Positions 48,018 to 57,067 of a DNA stretch of 64,000 nucleotides are shown here, piece after piece; position 1 is the stretch's first letter; each line of letters begins with the position of its first letter. The DNA lies in the NCBI GenBank assembly GCA_938038445.1, contig CALHRZ010000025.1, forward strand, positions 1 to 64,000, in the 5' to 3' direction. The notes under the pieces are model-generated. The model saw only the letters and a program-made list of their open reading frames with translations, made no database searches and was not told where the DNA came from. This DNA comes from an uncultured bacterium (lineage in GTDB: Bacteria > Verrucomicrobiota > Kiritimatiellia > CAIKKV01). Position numbers and translations under genes: made by a program.

Positions 48018-48736
48018 TTCTTCTCCTGTGGAGGGGGGGAGTCGGTGGAAGGTTCCTTTTTCGGTTGAACCGTCGGCTCTCGCAGTCGGACCGGAGGGAA
48101 AGGAATGAGACCTCGTTGGATGGCCATGCTTTGATAGGCGCGACGGGAAGGGCCGCAGAAGTTAGAGCCCATCTGCTGGAAGGGATCGGCTGTCCGTCTC
48201 AAGATACGCATGACGCAATGAGTATCTTGGCATACGGGGACGCCGATGGCGAAACCGAGCGCCCGCATCGCAGCCTGGCGAAGGCGGAGAGTCCGATTGG
48301 TGGCTCCGGGCATGAACTTTGTTAAATTTGCGATGGCCCATTGATCGTCGGGGGCAGCCAGGAGCAGAGTCCCTTTTGCCGATCCGTTGCCAAGGGCCAC
48401 AATTACGACGCGGTTGCTGTTGAACAACGTGGGAATTACCTCGGGAAGGGTGTTCCATTGGGCCTGGAGTGGGATGCCTTCCACCCGAACCCAAAGGTCT
48501 TTTTCCATATAGGATCGGACGTCTTCGAATTCAGACGGTGAAAGCCCTGCCGCATTGACCAAAAGAATCCAGCGATTTGTGGCGCCTGGGGGGACGCGTG
48601 CGAAGGATCTCGGGGTTTCAAGGGATAGGAGGGGATCTGAAGGAGATGGCGTTTGGCCATAGAGAATAGACGGGGCAAAACCGCAGACGAGGAGAATAAT
48701 CCGAACAATTCGACCGTTCATGATTAACCCTTTCAT
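48014..48736 (-). CDS. Secreted archaemetzincin-like (M54) protein lacking catalytic residues
   Basis: AMRALGFAIGVPVCQDTHCVM-x17-C aligns with AMHELGHxxGxxxC-x4-CVM-x17-C; signal-peptide-like N-terminus; 4-nt overlap with the DUF4838 gene. Confidence 0.7.
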   Translation of the reverse strand: MKGLIMNGRIVRIILLVCGFAPSILYGQTPSPSDPLLSLETPRSFARVPPGATNRWILLVNAAGLSPSEFEDVRSYMEKDLWVRVEGIPLQAQWNTLPEVIPTLFNSNRVVIVALGNGSAKGTLLLAAPDDQWAIANLTKFMPGATNRTLRLRQAAMRALGFAIGVPVCQDTHCVMRILRRTADPFQQMGSNFCGPSRRAYQSMAIQRGLIPFPPVRLREPTVQPKKEPSTDSPPPQEKK

Positions 48737-48870
48737 AAGGCGCCGAACAAAGACTAACTGTTATCCACTAGTCAACGCAAGACTTTGATGGTGTGGAACC
48801 AGTTGCGATACGGAAGGGGTCGAAAAAATAGGAGCGCGGACGGCGGATTTTGTCCCTGGCCTATTGCGGA

Positions 48871-51162
48871 TCAGGGAGACGTTTCTTCAGAAATGTTGAA
48901 TGTTGAGGTCTGACCCCGAGGGGAAAACCTCTGAATGGGAGTGGGTGGAAAGGGGAGAAACCAAACGGAGGTTTTTGTTTTGGGAAGTGCAGTTTGGAGG
49001 CGAAGGTCTGTGCCGGCGTTACCGTGAAGAAGGCGGATCATTGGAGGAGGCTGATTAAAGACCCATGCGGCAATGAAAAGCGCATTCCGTCCTTTGGTTC
49101 GAGCGATGAGCGAATGGCGGGGAAGAACCGGCGCCAGTTCGCCGATGGTATGGCCGTGGCCGGGCGGGGGCAGCGGGTCGCGCGCGAGGTAAAAAACGGA
49201 ACCGGGCGGTGCGAGAAGCGATAAAGCCGTTTGACCGGTTGCTCGCTTCCAACCGAAGCGAAGGAGGTTGGAACGGCACAGAAGTCGCCGAACGTTTGAG
49301 AAATGTCGGTATCCCCGCCGGGAACCAAGAGAAGCCCGGGTACTGGGGGTTTGAAGATCCACCGGATTGCCCACTCCATGCATGGCCCAGTCATATAGGT
49401 GGGACTGATTCGAGAGGATGCGATACACGTCGAGGACCATCGAGGGGGTCACAAGGATCGTTCGGTCAAGACACACGCCTGAATAGACCCGTTCGTTTCG
49501 CGCGCGGACTGCTTGGAACCCGTCGCCATCGGGTTGGAAGAGAAGGCATTCGCCGTCGGAAATGGAATCGCGCCATCGGTCGCACTCCCAGATTGAATCG
49601 GTTTCAAAGTCATAAGGGAACATGGGGGATTGATCCACCGTAACGGTATTATGCGCGATGGTAGTGCGAGCCCAAGTCAGATAGTGAGGATCGGCGTATC
49701 CTCGATTGTCCATGCGGGGGGCATCCGTAATTTTTTCACCGCAGGCGTGGAGATCAAGATGGAGGGAGGCGGGGGATTGATGGCCGGCGGCATGGGGACC
49801 CCAGAAGAGAAAGGCGGAAAGAGCGGTGGTGGGGGATGAGGTTGTGCGGAGCACTGCTGCGCCGTAAACGGGGAAAAGAGTCGCGTTATTTTGGTGGTGG
49901 CCGACCAGGGAAAAGGAAACCTTTCTCGGCAATCGGAATGGGAGGGGTGGGTAATCAAACCGAGGAATTTTGAGGAATTCGATCTCCTCGATCCAAGGCG
50001 ATTGGAGGGCGAGGGGGAGACCGGGGAGAGGGCGTTCATCAGTGGGAATTTCTGATTCCGCTTTGCGGATCAACGCTGCATAAAGTGGGTCCTGGTAGGC
50101 TTCATATGCGCGGTGCAGGAAAGGACCCCAGGCGAAGAGGCCACGGAGATTTTCGAGTCGGGAATCGTTCAAACCGGACAAGTCGCCGTTAGGGAATGCG
50201 AGGAAAAAGAGGGCATCGAATGCGGACTTCAGTGTTTTGGTTCCCAACCGGGTGCCATAATCGCGGTGGATATCCTGTCCGTCATTTTGCCACAGGGGCG
50301 GTAGGGTTTTGTGCCACAGATCCACACCCAGAGGGAGCAGCATATCGGCCATTTCCGCGAAGAGCGACAGACTATAGGCATGATAACCAGGAGCCCGTTC
50401 CCAATGGAGACCATCGTCGAGGAGATCATGGCGCAATTGATGGATCAGTCCGTATCGCCAGTCGGCGAGAGAATTTCCCCAGCCGTAGAGAACGTCATGA
50501 ATGCCTTGCCGGTCATGGAGGGCGACGGCGGCTGCCAATCTTCCGCGCAATACTGCCGTATTGTGATTGCCGCAGTCCCGGTGCGCCCCGCTGTTGGATG
50601 TTTCCTTTGTGGATTCCAGAAGTTTCCGAAAGAGGCCATGGTCCCTGGGAGATAGGGGCGAGGCGGCCAGGATGTCGTAGGTCTGGGCGATACGGACGAT
50701 CAATTGGGCTTCCTGGCTGTCTTCGATTCCAAGGCGACCCAAGCCGTGCTGAACCGGCCACTGGGGGTAAATACGAGCGAGATTATGCAAGTGGGCAATG
50801 CTTTTGCGACGGTAACGCGATTTTTGTGTGAAAACCCAAACGATTGCATTTCGCAAGGCCGATTTAGCGGTTTCCTGGGCCCAGGCAGGATCGGGTTCCT
50901 TGACGGAAAGGGGTCCATTCGGCTTATTCGTATCGGCTTTTTGGCGAAGAATCAAAAATGCGTGAGCGTGCCAGCTCTTTCTTCGGATGAGCGTTTGGAT
51001 GCGCTGCAAGGAAGCAGGGCTGATCAGAAGGTGAGGGTGGGGGGGAAAGCGGTTTGGCATGAGACCGAAGGGATCATACATTGCGTTCTGAAGCAATTCA
51101 GGGAACGATTTAGGGGTCAAGGGATCGGGATAAATCCAACATTTCATTTGACAACTTTTCAT
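48871..51162 (-). CDS. Heparinase II/III-like protein
   Basis: GDCGNHNTAVLRGRLAAAVAL-type toroid region, DGLHWERAPGYHAYSLSLFAEMADML, AHNTVTVDQSPM. True start may be a downstream Met. Confidence 0.75.
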   Translation of the reverse strand: MKSCQMKCWIYPDPLTPKSFPELLQNAMYDPFGLMPNRFPPHPHLLISPASLQRIQTLIRRKSWHAHAFLILRQKADTNKPNGPLSVKEPDPAWAQETAKSALRNAIVWVFTQKSRYRRKSIAHLHNLARIYPQWPVQHGLGRLGIEDSQEAQLIVRIAQTYDILAASPLSPRDHGLFRKLLESTKETSNSGAHRDCGNHNTAVLRGRLAAAVALHDRQGIHDVLYGWGNSLADWRYGLIHQLRHDLLDDGLHWERAPGYHAYSLSLFAEMADMLLPLGVDLWHKTLPPLWQNDGQDIHRDYGTRLGTKTLKSAFDALFFLAFPNGDLSGLNDSRLENLRGLFAWGPFLHRAYEAYQDPLYAALIRKAESEIPTDERPLPGLPLALQSPWIEEIEFLKIPRFDYPPLPFRLPRKVSFSLVGHHQNNATLFPVYGAAVLRTTSSPTTALSAFLFWGPHAAGHQSPASLHLDLHACGEKITDAPRMDNRGYADPHYLTWARTTIAHNTVTVDQSPMFPYDFETDSIWECDRWRDSISDGECLLFQPDGDGFQAVRARNERVYSGVCLDRTILVTPSMVLDVYRILSNQSHLYDWAMHGVGNPVDLQTPSTRASLGSRRGYRHFSNVRRLLCRSNLLRFGWKRATGQTALSLLAPPGSVFYLARDPLPPPGHGHTIGELAPVLPRHSLIARTKGRNALFIAAWVFNQPPPMIRLLHGNAGTDLRLQTALPKTKTSVWFLPFPPTPIQRFSPRGQTSTFNISEETSP
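48892..48917. repeat. 26-bp dispersed repeat, copy 2 (inside the 3' end of the heparinase-like CDS)
   Basis: Identical to 18219..18244. Confidence 0.9.
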
Positions 51163-51175
51163 AACAACGTATTAT
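51148..51175 (+). promoter_or_regulatory. Candidate sigma70 promoter TTGACA-N16-TATTAT
   Basis: Perfect -35; upstream of the beta-helix gene. Confidence 0.5.
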
Positions 51176-51206
51176 AAAAAATGGGATGTGTAAAGGAGGA
51201 GTAGCA

Positions 51207-53978
51207 ATGAAAAAGTGCGTGAGGATTGTGGCTATTCTTTTGGCGGGAAGCGTTACGCGGGGAGCCGATCGCTATGTGTGGCTGGGAGCGCCATCCTCCT
51301 CTCCCCCTTATGAAAGTTGGGAAACCGCTGCGACGAACATTCAAGATGCCATTGATGCGGCTTCTGCTGGAGAGACGATTTGGGTTACGAATGGGACGTA
51401 TGTGCTCAACCAACCGCTTTTCATCGGTTCTGCTGTTACGCTCAAGAGTGTCAATGGTCGCGATGCGACGGTGATTACGCGAAATCCTTCTCTTTCAATT
51501 CGCTTGTTGGTGCTTTCCAATGCAAACGCGGTGGTGGAGGGTTTTTCGTTTACGAATGGTCTTGGGCGAGCGCCGGCCTTGAATCAGCATTCGTATGGAG
51601 GGGCCTTGGCGATCTATAACGGAACTGTTCGCGACTCGCGCATCGCCACCAACATCTGCCAGGGAGGATATGCCAGCGAGAATAATTATCATGCCTACGG
51701 TGGAGGTATTTACCTTGTGACCGGGAGGCTGGAAAACTGCGAAATTGTTTATAACACCGCGCGCGGGAGCGGGGGTAGCAGTTCGGCATTCGGCGGCGGA
51801 CTATATGCGATTGCGGGTGAAATTGAAAATTGTGTGATTGCCAGCAACGCCGCCTGGGCGACAGGGAATGGAAGAGGGCAGGGAGGAGGGGTCCAAATCA
51901 TGGGGATATCCCGACTGACCGGCAGTCGGGTTATAGCCAATCGAGCGCAGGGGGCCAATAATTATCTCGACGCCTATGGGGGCGGCATTTATATGGAGGG
52001 CGCTGGGCTGGTCAGCAATTGTGTCATTCAGGGGAATTCCATTCCATGGCACCAGTCTTGGGGGGGCGGGGTATACATGACGAGTGGATTGGTGACCCAT
52101 TCGTTGGTTGCAAGCAATCGCGTGTTTGCCAGTGTTCTCCACTGGGATACATCCACCCCTTCTGGGGGCGGCCTCTATGTCGCGGGAACTGGCGTTGTAA
52201 GGAGTTCGTTGATTTATGAAAATCGGGCGGAGCACACGGGGCAATTTCGTCCAGGTTCTTCGCTGGGGGGAGGCGTTTATCTCACAAACAATGGCTCTGT
52301 CGTGCACTGTACCATTACGCGGAATGGGGTGACGAGTTGGTCGGGTGGGCTAGGGGATGGAGTCTATGTGGCGGGCGGAACACTCAGCAACTCCATTGTG
52401 GCCTACAATGTGACGAACTATAATCAGGTGCCCTTTTTAGTGGATCAGGAAAATGTACGCCAAGTCGGGGGGATTGTGAGTTATTCCTGTGTGCCGCGTT
52501 CGCAGGGAATCATGGGCGTCAGCAATGTGTTTGCAGATCCGGGTTTTTGGGACGCAGGCGCGTTCGATTTTCGGTTGTTGCCGGGCTCGCCCTGTCTCGA
52601 TTCGGCGGCCACAATTGCAGCGGTCACGACGGATTACGCAGGGAATCCCCGCGGGGTGGATGGGGATGGGGATGGCGTCGGGGCTGCGGATATGGGTGCT
52701 TTGGAGGCGCTGGCGGCGGATGAGGGACCGCTGCGGGCGGGGTTCCGCGTGGTCCCTGAGGATTTGTTTGATGGCGGCAATTTTGTTTGGACGGCCTCTG
52801 TGGCCGGATCGAACACGACGGGATTAATCTATTCCTGGGATTTGGATGCGGATGAGGTTGTGGAATACAGCGGAAGCGACCGACAGACCGTTACGCAAGC
52901 GGTGGGCATTGCGGGATATCGTGCCCTTAAACTGACCGTGGAAAATGGAATATCGGAGACTACGGCGGTTGTTCGGCCGGCGGCGGTCCGGGTGCATCCA
53001 TCCGTGCTGTATGTTCGGCAAGGAGGGTCTGGGACTCCACCGTATGAAACGCCGGCGAAAGGGACAACCAACCTAGCGGCGGCTCTTTACTATGCGGAAG
53101 CAGGGAGCAAAGTTTCTGTCGGCGAAGGGGCGTTTGGAATCAGCAATCTGCCGATCGTGCTGCGGCGAGGTGTGACGATCGAAGGAGTTCGTCCGGCAGA
53201 TTCGATTCTCGAACGGCGAGTCACGGCTTCCATGCGTCTTTTCCTTCTCTCCCATTCAAATGCCGTGCTTCGCAATTTGACCTTACGGAATGGTCTTTAC
53301 CAGTTAGCAGGTCTTGCGCGAGGCGGTGCGGTCATTATGGCCCAAGGTTTGGTGGAAAACTGCGTATTGACGAATAACGTTGCGTGGGGTAAGCCTAATC
53401 AGCAAGGATTAGGAGGTGCCGTTTATCTGATGGGGGGTACGGTTCGGAACTGTTTGATCGCTTATAATCAGGCCAAGTCTGACAATCAAAACAGTGGCGG
53501 CGGTGGCATTTATATGTTGGGGGGGTCAGTGGAGAACTGTACGATCGTGAGCAATCATACGAGTCGAGCCGATGCTTCCGGCACCAATGACATCACACGG
53601 GGGGGCGGAGTGTATCTAGGGGGGGGAGGTGTTACCAATTCCATCGTGTATTTCAATTCGATCCGTGTGGAGACGCCGTTTGAGGTGAACATCAAGAGTT
53701 CGAGTGCTACAACCAATGCCCGGTATTCTTGTTCGACTGATCTGGATCATAACCCCAGCGGCACGGGAAACATCACAAACGACCCCTTATTGGTTGATCG
53801 TTTCCTGGGCAACTTTCGATTGACTCCCGCCTCTCCGTGCCTTAATGCGGGCACCTCGTTGCTTTGGCATGCGAGTGCAATGGATTTGGACGACAAACCC
53901 CGCGTCAAGGTTGGAAAGGTGGATATGGGTGCCTATGAATGGCAGCCGCCAGCGGGAACTCTGATGATGATTCGCTGA
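51207..53978 (+). CDS. Secreted right-handed beta-helix protein, internally duplicated, PKD-like middle domain
   Basis: YGGGIYLVTGRLENCEI-type repeats; FRLLPGSPCLDSA...ADMGALE and FRLTPASPCLNAG...VDMGAYEW choice-of-anchor-like ends. Confidence 0.85.
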   Translation: MKKCVRIVAILLAGSVTRGADRYVWLGAPSSSPPYESWETAATNIQDAIDAASAGETIWVTNGTYVLNQPLFIGSAVTLKSVNGRDATVITRNPSLSIRLLVLSNANAVVEGFSFTNGLGRAPALNQHSYGGALAIYNGTVRDSRIATNICQGGYASENNYHAYGGGIYLVTGRLENCEIVYNTARGSGGSSSAFGGGLYAIAGEIENCVIASNAAWATGNGRGQGGGVQIMGISRLTGSRVIANRAQGANNYLDAYGGGIYMEGAGLVSNCVIQGNSIPWHQSWGGGVYMTSGLVTHSLVASNRVFASVLHWDTSTPSGGGLYVAGTGVVRSSLIYENRAEHTGQFRPGSSLGGGVYLTNNGSVVHCTITRNGVTSWSGGLGDGVYVAGGTLSNSIVAYNVTNYNQVPFLVDQENVRQVGGIVSYSCVPRSQGIMGVSNVFADPGFWDAGAFDFRLLPGSPCLDSAATIAAVTTDYAGNPRGVDGDGDGVGAADMGALEALAADEGPLRAGFRVVPEDLFDGGNFVWTASVAGSNTTGLIYSWDLDADEVVEYSGSDRQTVTQAVGIAGYRALKLTVENGISETTAVVRPAAVRVHPSVLYVRQGGSGTPPYETPAKGTTNLAAALYYAEAGSKVSVGEGAFGISNLPIVLRRGVTIEGVRPADSILERRVTASMRLFLLSHSNAVLRNLTLRNGLYQLAGLARGGAVIMAQGLVENCVLTNNVAWGKPNQQGLGGAVYLMGGTVRNCLIAYNQAKSDNQNSGGGGIYMLGGSVENCTIVSNHTSRADASGTNDITRGGGVYLGGGGVTNSIVYFNSIRVETPFEVNIKSSSATTNARYSCSTDLDHNPSGTGNITNDPLLVDRFLGNFRLTPASPCLNAGTSLLWHASAMDLDDKPRVKVGKVDMGAYEWQPPAGTLMMIR

Positions 53979-54036
53979 AAACGAGGAAAACGGGGTTGAT
54001 GTGGAGATGGGGGCTGGAGTAGATTGGAATTTTATC

Positions 54037-54110
54037 GCCCCCGTAGCTCAGGTGGACAGAGCGAGTGATTCCTAATCACTAGGCCGCAGGTTCGAGTCCT
54101 GCCGGGGGCA
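54037..54110 (+). tRNA. tRNA-Arg(CCU)
   Basis: GCCCCCG/CGGGGGC acceptor stem, anticodon arm AGTGA-TTCCTAA-TCACT, T-arm GCAGGTTCGAGTCCTGC; CCA not encoded. Confidence 0.95.
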
Positions 54111-54115
54111 ATGAA

Positions 54116-55585
54116 TCAGGCGCCATCATTTCTGCGACCTGGCCACCGCTGATCCGCCCAAGGGGAGCGGAGAGGTTCAGTCCCGTTCCGACAAGGTCTT
54201 CCGTCTTTCGTCCATCCGCACCCCCTTTCTTCCAAAATTTGGGTAAGTCGTGTCCGCCAGAGGGCGATTTCCTCCTGGCGGGTCGGATCGGCCGCAAGGT
54301 TTCGGCATTCGTCGGGGTCCTGTTCGAGATCAAAAAACTGTTCTTCATCAGTTCGCGAGAACCAGATGTATTTCCGGCGTCCGTCCGTGAGGTATTGCAT
54401 TTCCGTAGACGGGGAATAGCAGGCCAAGTGTTCGCCGTGGATGAAGGGTCGGACTTGCGAGCGCTCGCCTCGGAGAACGGGCAGGAGGGAGACCCCTTCC
54501 ACGGTAGGAGGCAGAGGGATTCCCGCGATCTCGAGAAGTGTCGGCATCAGATCGCGCAACTCGACGCAGGCGGGCGGTCGTGATGCGACGAGCGGAAAAT
54601 CTCCCCTCAAGGGGGGCACGATGAGGAACGGGATGCGAGCGCTTCCTTCGTAGGGGTAGGTTTTTCGCCAGAGGTGATGATCGCCCTGCATATCGCCGTG
54701 GTCGGAGATGAAAACGATCCATGTGTAGGCTAGCTCTTCCGGATCTTCTCGTTCGAAGTGATGGAACAGGCGTCCCAACTGGCTGTCAATGAAGGAAATC
54801 TCGCCCAGATAACCGGAACGGGCCCGATGAATGTCTTCGGGAGACATTTTTCCTTGCCATGCGTTGGGATCAGCTGCGGTTTGTGGGTTGTCATGACGGG
54901 CGGCCCAGTCGCCCACGACGGGCGGGGGGGTGGTTCGATCATAATAGAGGTTGAAGTACCAGGCGGGAGGAACATAGGGCGAATGAGGTCGTGCGAAGGA
55001 GATATTGAGAAAGAAGGGGCGGTTTCGGTCGCGCCTCCGAAGGAATTCCAGAGATCGCCACATGGTCCACGCCGTGGGGTGGAGGCGTTCGTCTGTGTGC
55101 CAGGGTCGGGCGTGCCAAGAATTATACATGACTCCGTGGTCGTCCGGGGTGACATCCTCCGGGGACTGTAGCGCGAACCAACGGCGATATTCGCTATCCG
55201 GCATTCGCCCTTCCTCATCTAATTCTGCCGATTCGAATCCCATCGAGGCGCGCTGGGGGTGGAAATGTCCTTTTCCGACCAGATGGGTTCGATAACCGGC
55301 TTTGCGCAGTTCGCCGGCCAGCGTATAGGGGAAGTCGCAGGGGATTTGGGTTCCGCCGCGTCCCATACCGAGGACGCCGGTATGCCATTGATCCTGGCCG
55401 GACCAGAGGATCGCGCGAGCGGGAAGGCAGGAGGGGACGGCGGAATAAGCGCGGGAGAAGAGAGCGCCACGGGAGGCGAGGTAGTCCAGATTCGGGGTCT
55501 GGGCAACCGGATGTCCTGCTGCTCCGAGGCAATCGCCCCGCATCTGATCTGCGATGATGAGAATGATATTCGGGGGTTTCGGCAT
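54116..55585 (-). CDS. Sulfatase (Cys-type)
   Basis: NIILIIADQMRGDCLGAAGHP; CLPAR formylglycine motif; DHGDMQGDH. Confidence 0.93.
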   Translation of the reverse strand: MPKPPNIILIIADQMRGDCLGAAGHPVAQTPNLDYLASRGALFSRAYSAVPSCLPARAILWSGQDQWHTGVLGMGRGGTQIPCDFPYTLAGELRKAGYRTHLVGKGHFHPQRASMGFESAELDEEGRMPDSEYRRWFALQSPEDVTPDDHGVMYNSWHARPWHTDERLHPTAWTMWRSLEFLRRRDRNRPFFLNISFARPHSPYVPPAWYFNLYYDRTTPPPVVGDWAARHDNPQTAADPNAWQGKMSPEDIHRARSGYLGEISFIDSQLGRLFHHFEREDPEELAYTWIVFISDHGDMQGDHHLWRKTYPYEGSARIPFLIVPPLRGDFPLVASRPPACVELRDLMPTLLEIAGIPLPPTVEGVSLLPVLRGERSQVRPFIHGEHLACYSPSTEMQYLTDGRRKYIWFSRTDEEQFFDLEQDPDECRNLAADPTRQEEIALWRTRLTQILEERGCGWTKDGRPCRNGTEPLRSPWADQRWPGRRNDGA

Positions 55586-55591
55586 CGGTTC

Positions 55592-57067
55592 CTATCCTTC
55601 GAGTCCCAGTCGTTCAAATTGTTCCGGCGGCGCGTGATTTTCCATCATGAGCCGGGTCATGAGCTGGATCATTCGTTTTTCGATTTCCGGCGCATGGAGA
55701 GGGCGTTTCTGCCGCGGGTCGTTTTCCACATCGAAAAGCAGATGTTGGAATTCATGGGGTTGTTTGCTCCGGCGGGCCGGGATTTTCATGGTGCGGCAGC
55801 CCTTGGTGAAAGGGAACGGTTCGGCCAGAGCAATCGTTTGCAGTTCGTCAACGGCGAAGGGGTTGCGCATATGTGCGGGCATGAGGGTGTATTCGAACAG
55901 AGGGGTGTTATCGGGGCGGGTAGGGGCCCGCATATAGACGTAGCGCCCGTCGGTGACGTTGACGTGCGCGCCAAATTGGCCGAAGAGGCCCGCCTCTCGG
56001 ACGGGGGAATCCGCTGCGACCGTTTCCCGCAGGGGATGGCCTTGCATATCGGCGGGAATCGGGACTCCAAAGAATTCCAGGAGGGTGGGTGCGATGTCGA
56101 TGGTTTGGACAAGGCTCTGGCGACGCTCGCCGCGTTTACGCGATCGGGGGTCCCAGATAAAGAAGGGCATGTGCGCGATTTCGTTATAGAAGGGCTGGAT
56201 GCATTTGGCCCACCACCCGTGTTCGCCCAAGAGGAAGCCATGGTCTGTGTTGACGATGAGTAGGGTGTCTTTCCAGAGGTCGTAGCGGTCCATAGCCTCC
56301 AAAATCCGGCCCAGGTATTCATCGCACATCGTGTGAAGAGCGGCACAACGTGCCCAGCAGTGACGGACGGCCTCCTCGCTTTCCTGGACCCGGCGGTAGG
56401 GTGGCCAGTCGAAATGGGGCCCTTTGAGGTAGTGTTTGTAGAGGGCAAGGAAACGTTTGGGGCAGAAGTAGGGTTCGTGGGGGTCGAAGGTTTCGATATG
56501 GAGAAACCAACCTTCTTGGCGGTGGTTACGCGCAAGAAAGTCGAGACCGCCCTGAAAGGTGCGTGCCTGAGGGAAATGTTGTTGCCGGCGGATATAGTGG
56601 CGGTTGATCCAATCCTGCTCGATGGAAATCCCTTGCCGTACCTTGTTATTAAGGCTTTCGGGATGGCGGTTCGGGGCGTCAGTCAAGTCGGCGATCCAGG
56701 GATCACCCTCCTGGCCCCGAACGCACTCCCACGTCGAATATTTCGTGTGGTAATTGGCGCCGCCTTCTTCCCAGTAGTGGTAGTGGTCGCTGAAGAGGTG
56801 TGTGGTGATGCCATGCGTTTTGAGAATTAGGGGCATGGAATCATCGAAGGGTTCGAGGGGGCCCCACGACCGATGCAAAAAGTTATATCGGCCCGTATGA
56901 AGTTCGCGGCGTGCCGGCATGCAAGGCATGCTGCCGACGTAAGCGCGGTCGAAGGTAACCGTTCGTTCTGCCAGCCGCTGGAAGTTGGGGGTATGCACTT
57001 CTTGGGCGCCGTAGGGTTGGAGCATCCGGCGGTTGAGGGAATCGAACATGACCTGGATGGCTTTCAT
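55592..57067 (-). CDS. Sulfatase (Cys-type)
   Basis: CMPARRELHTGRYN formylglycine motif; NTDHGFLLGEHGWWAK. Confidence 0.92.
   Translation of the reverse strand: MKAIQVMFDSLNRRMLQPYGAQEVHTPNFQRLAERTVTFDRAYVGSMPCMPARRELHTGRYNFLHRSWGPLEPFDDSMPLILKTHGITTHLFSDHYHYWEEGGANYHTKYSTWECVRGQEGDPWIADLTDAPNRHPESLNNKVRQGISIEQDWINRHYIRRQQHFPQARTFQGGLDFLARNHRQEGWFLHIETFDPHEPYFCPKRFLALYKHYLKGPHFDWPPYRRVQESEEAVRHCWARCAALHTMCDEYLGRILEAMDRYDLWKDTLLIVNTDHGFLLGEHGWWAKCIQPFYNEIAHMPFFIWDPRSRKRGERRQSLVQTIDIAPTLLEFFGVPIPADMQGHPLRETVAADSPVREAGLFGQFGAHVNVTDGRYVYMRAPTRPDNTPLFEYTLMPAHMRNPFAVDELQTIALAEPFPFTKGCRTMKIPARRSKQPHEFQHLLFDVENDPRQKRPLHAPEIEKRMIQLMTRLMMENHAPPEQFERLGLEG

Noticed and set aside
54037-54110. tRNA-Arg as an island integration site
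   Set aside because: No integrase gene and no direct repeat of the tRNA 3' end recognised in the window.
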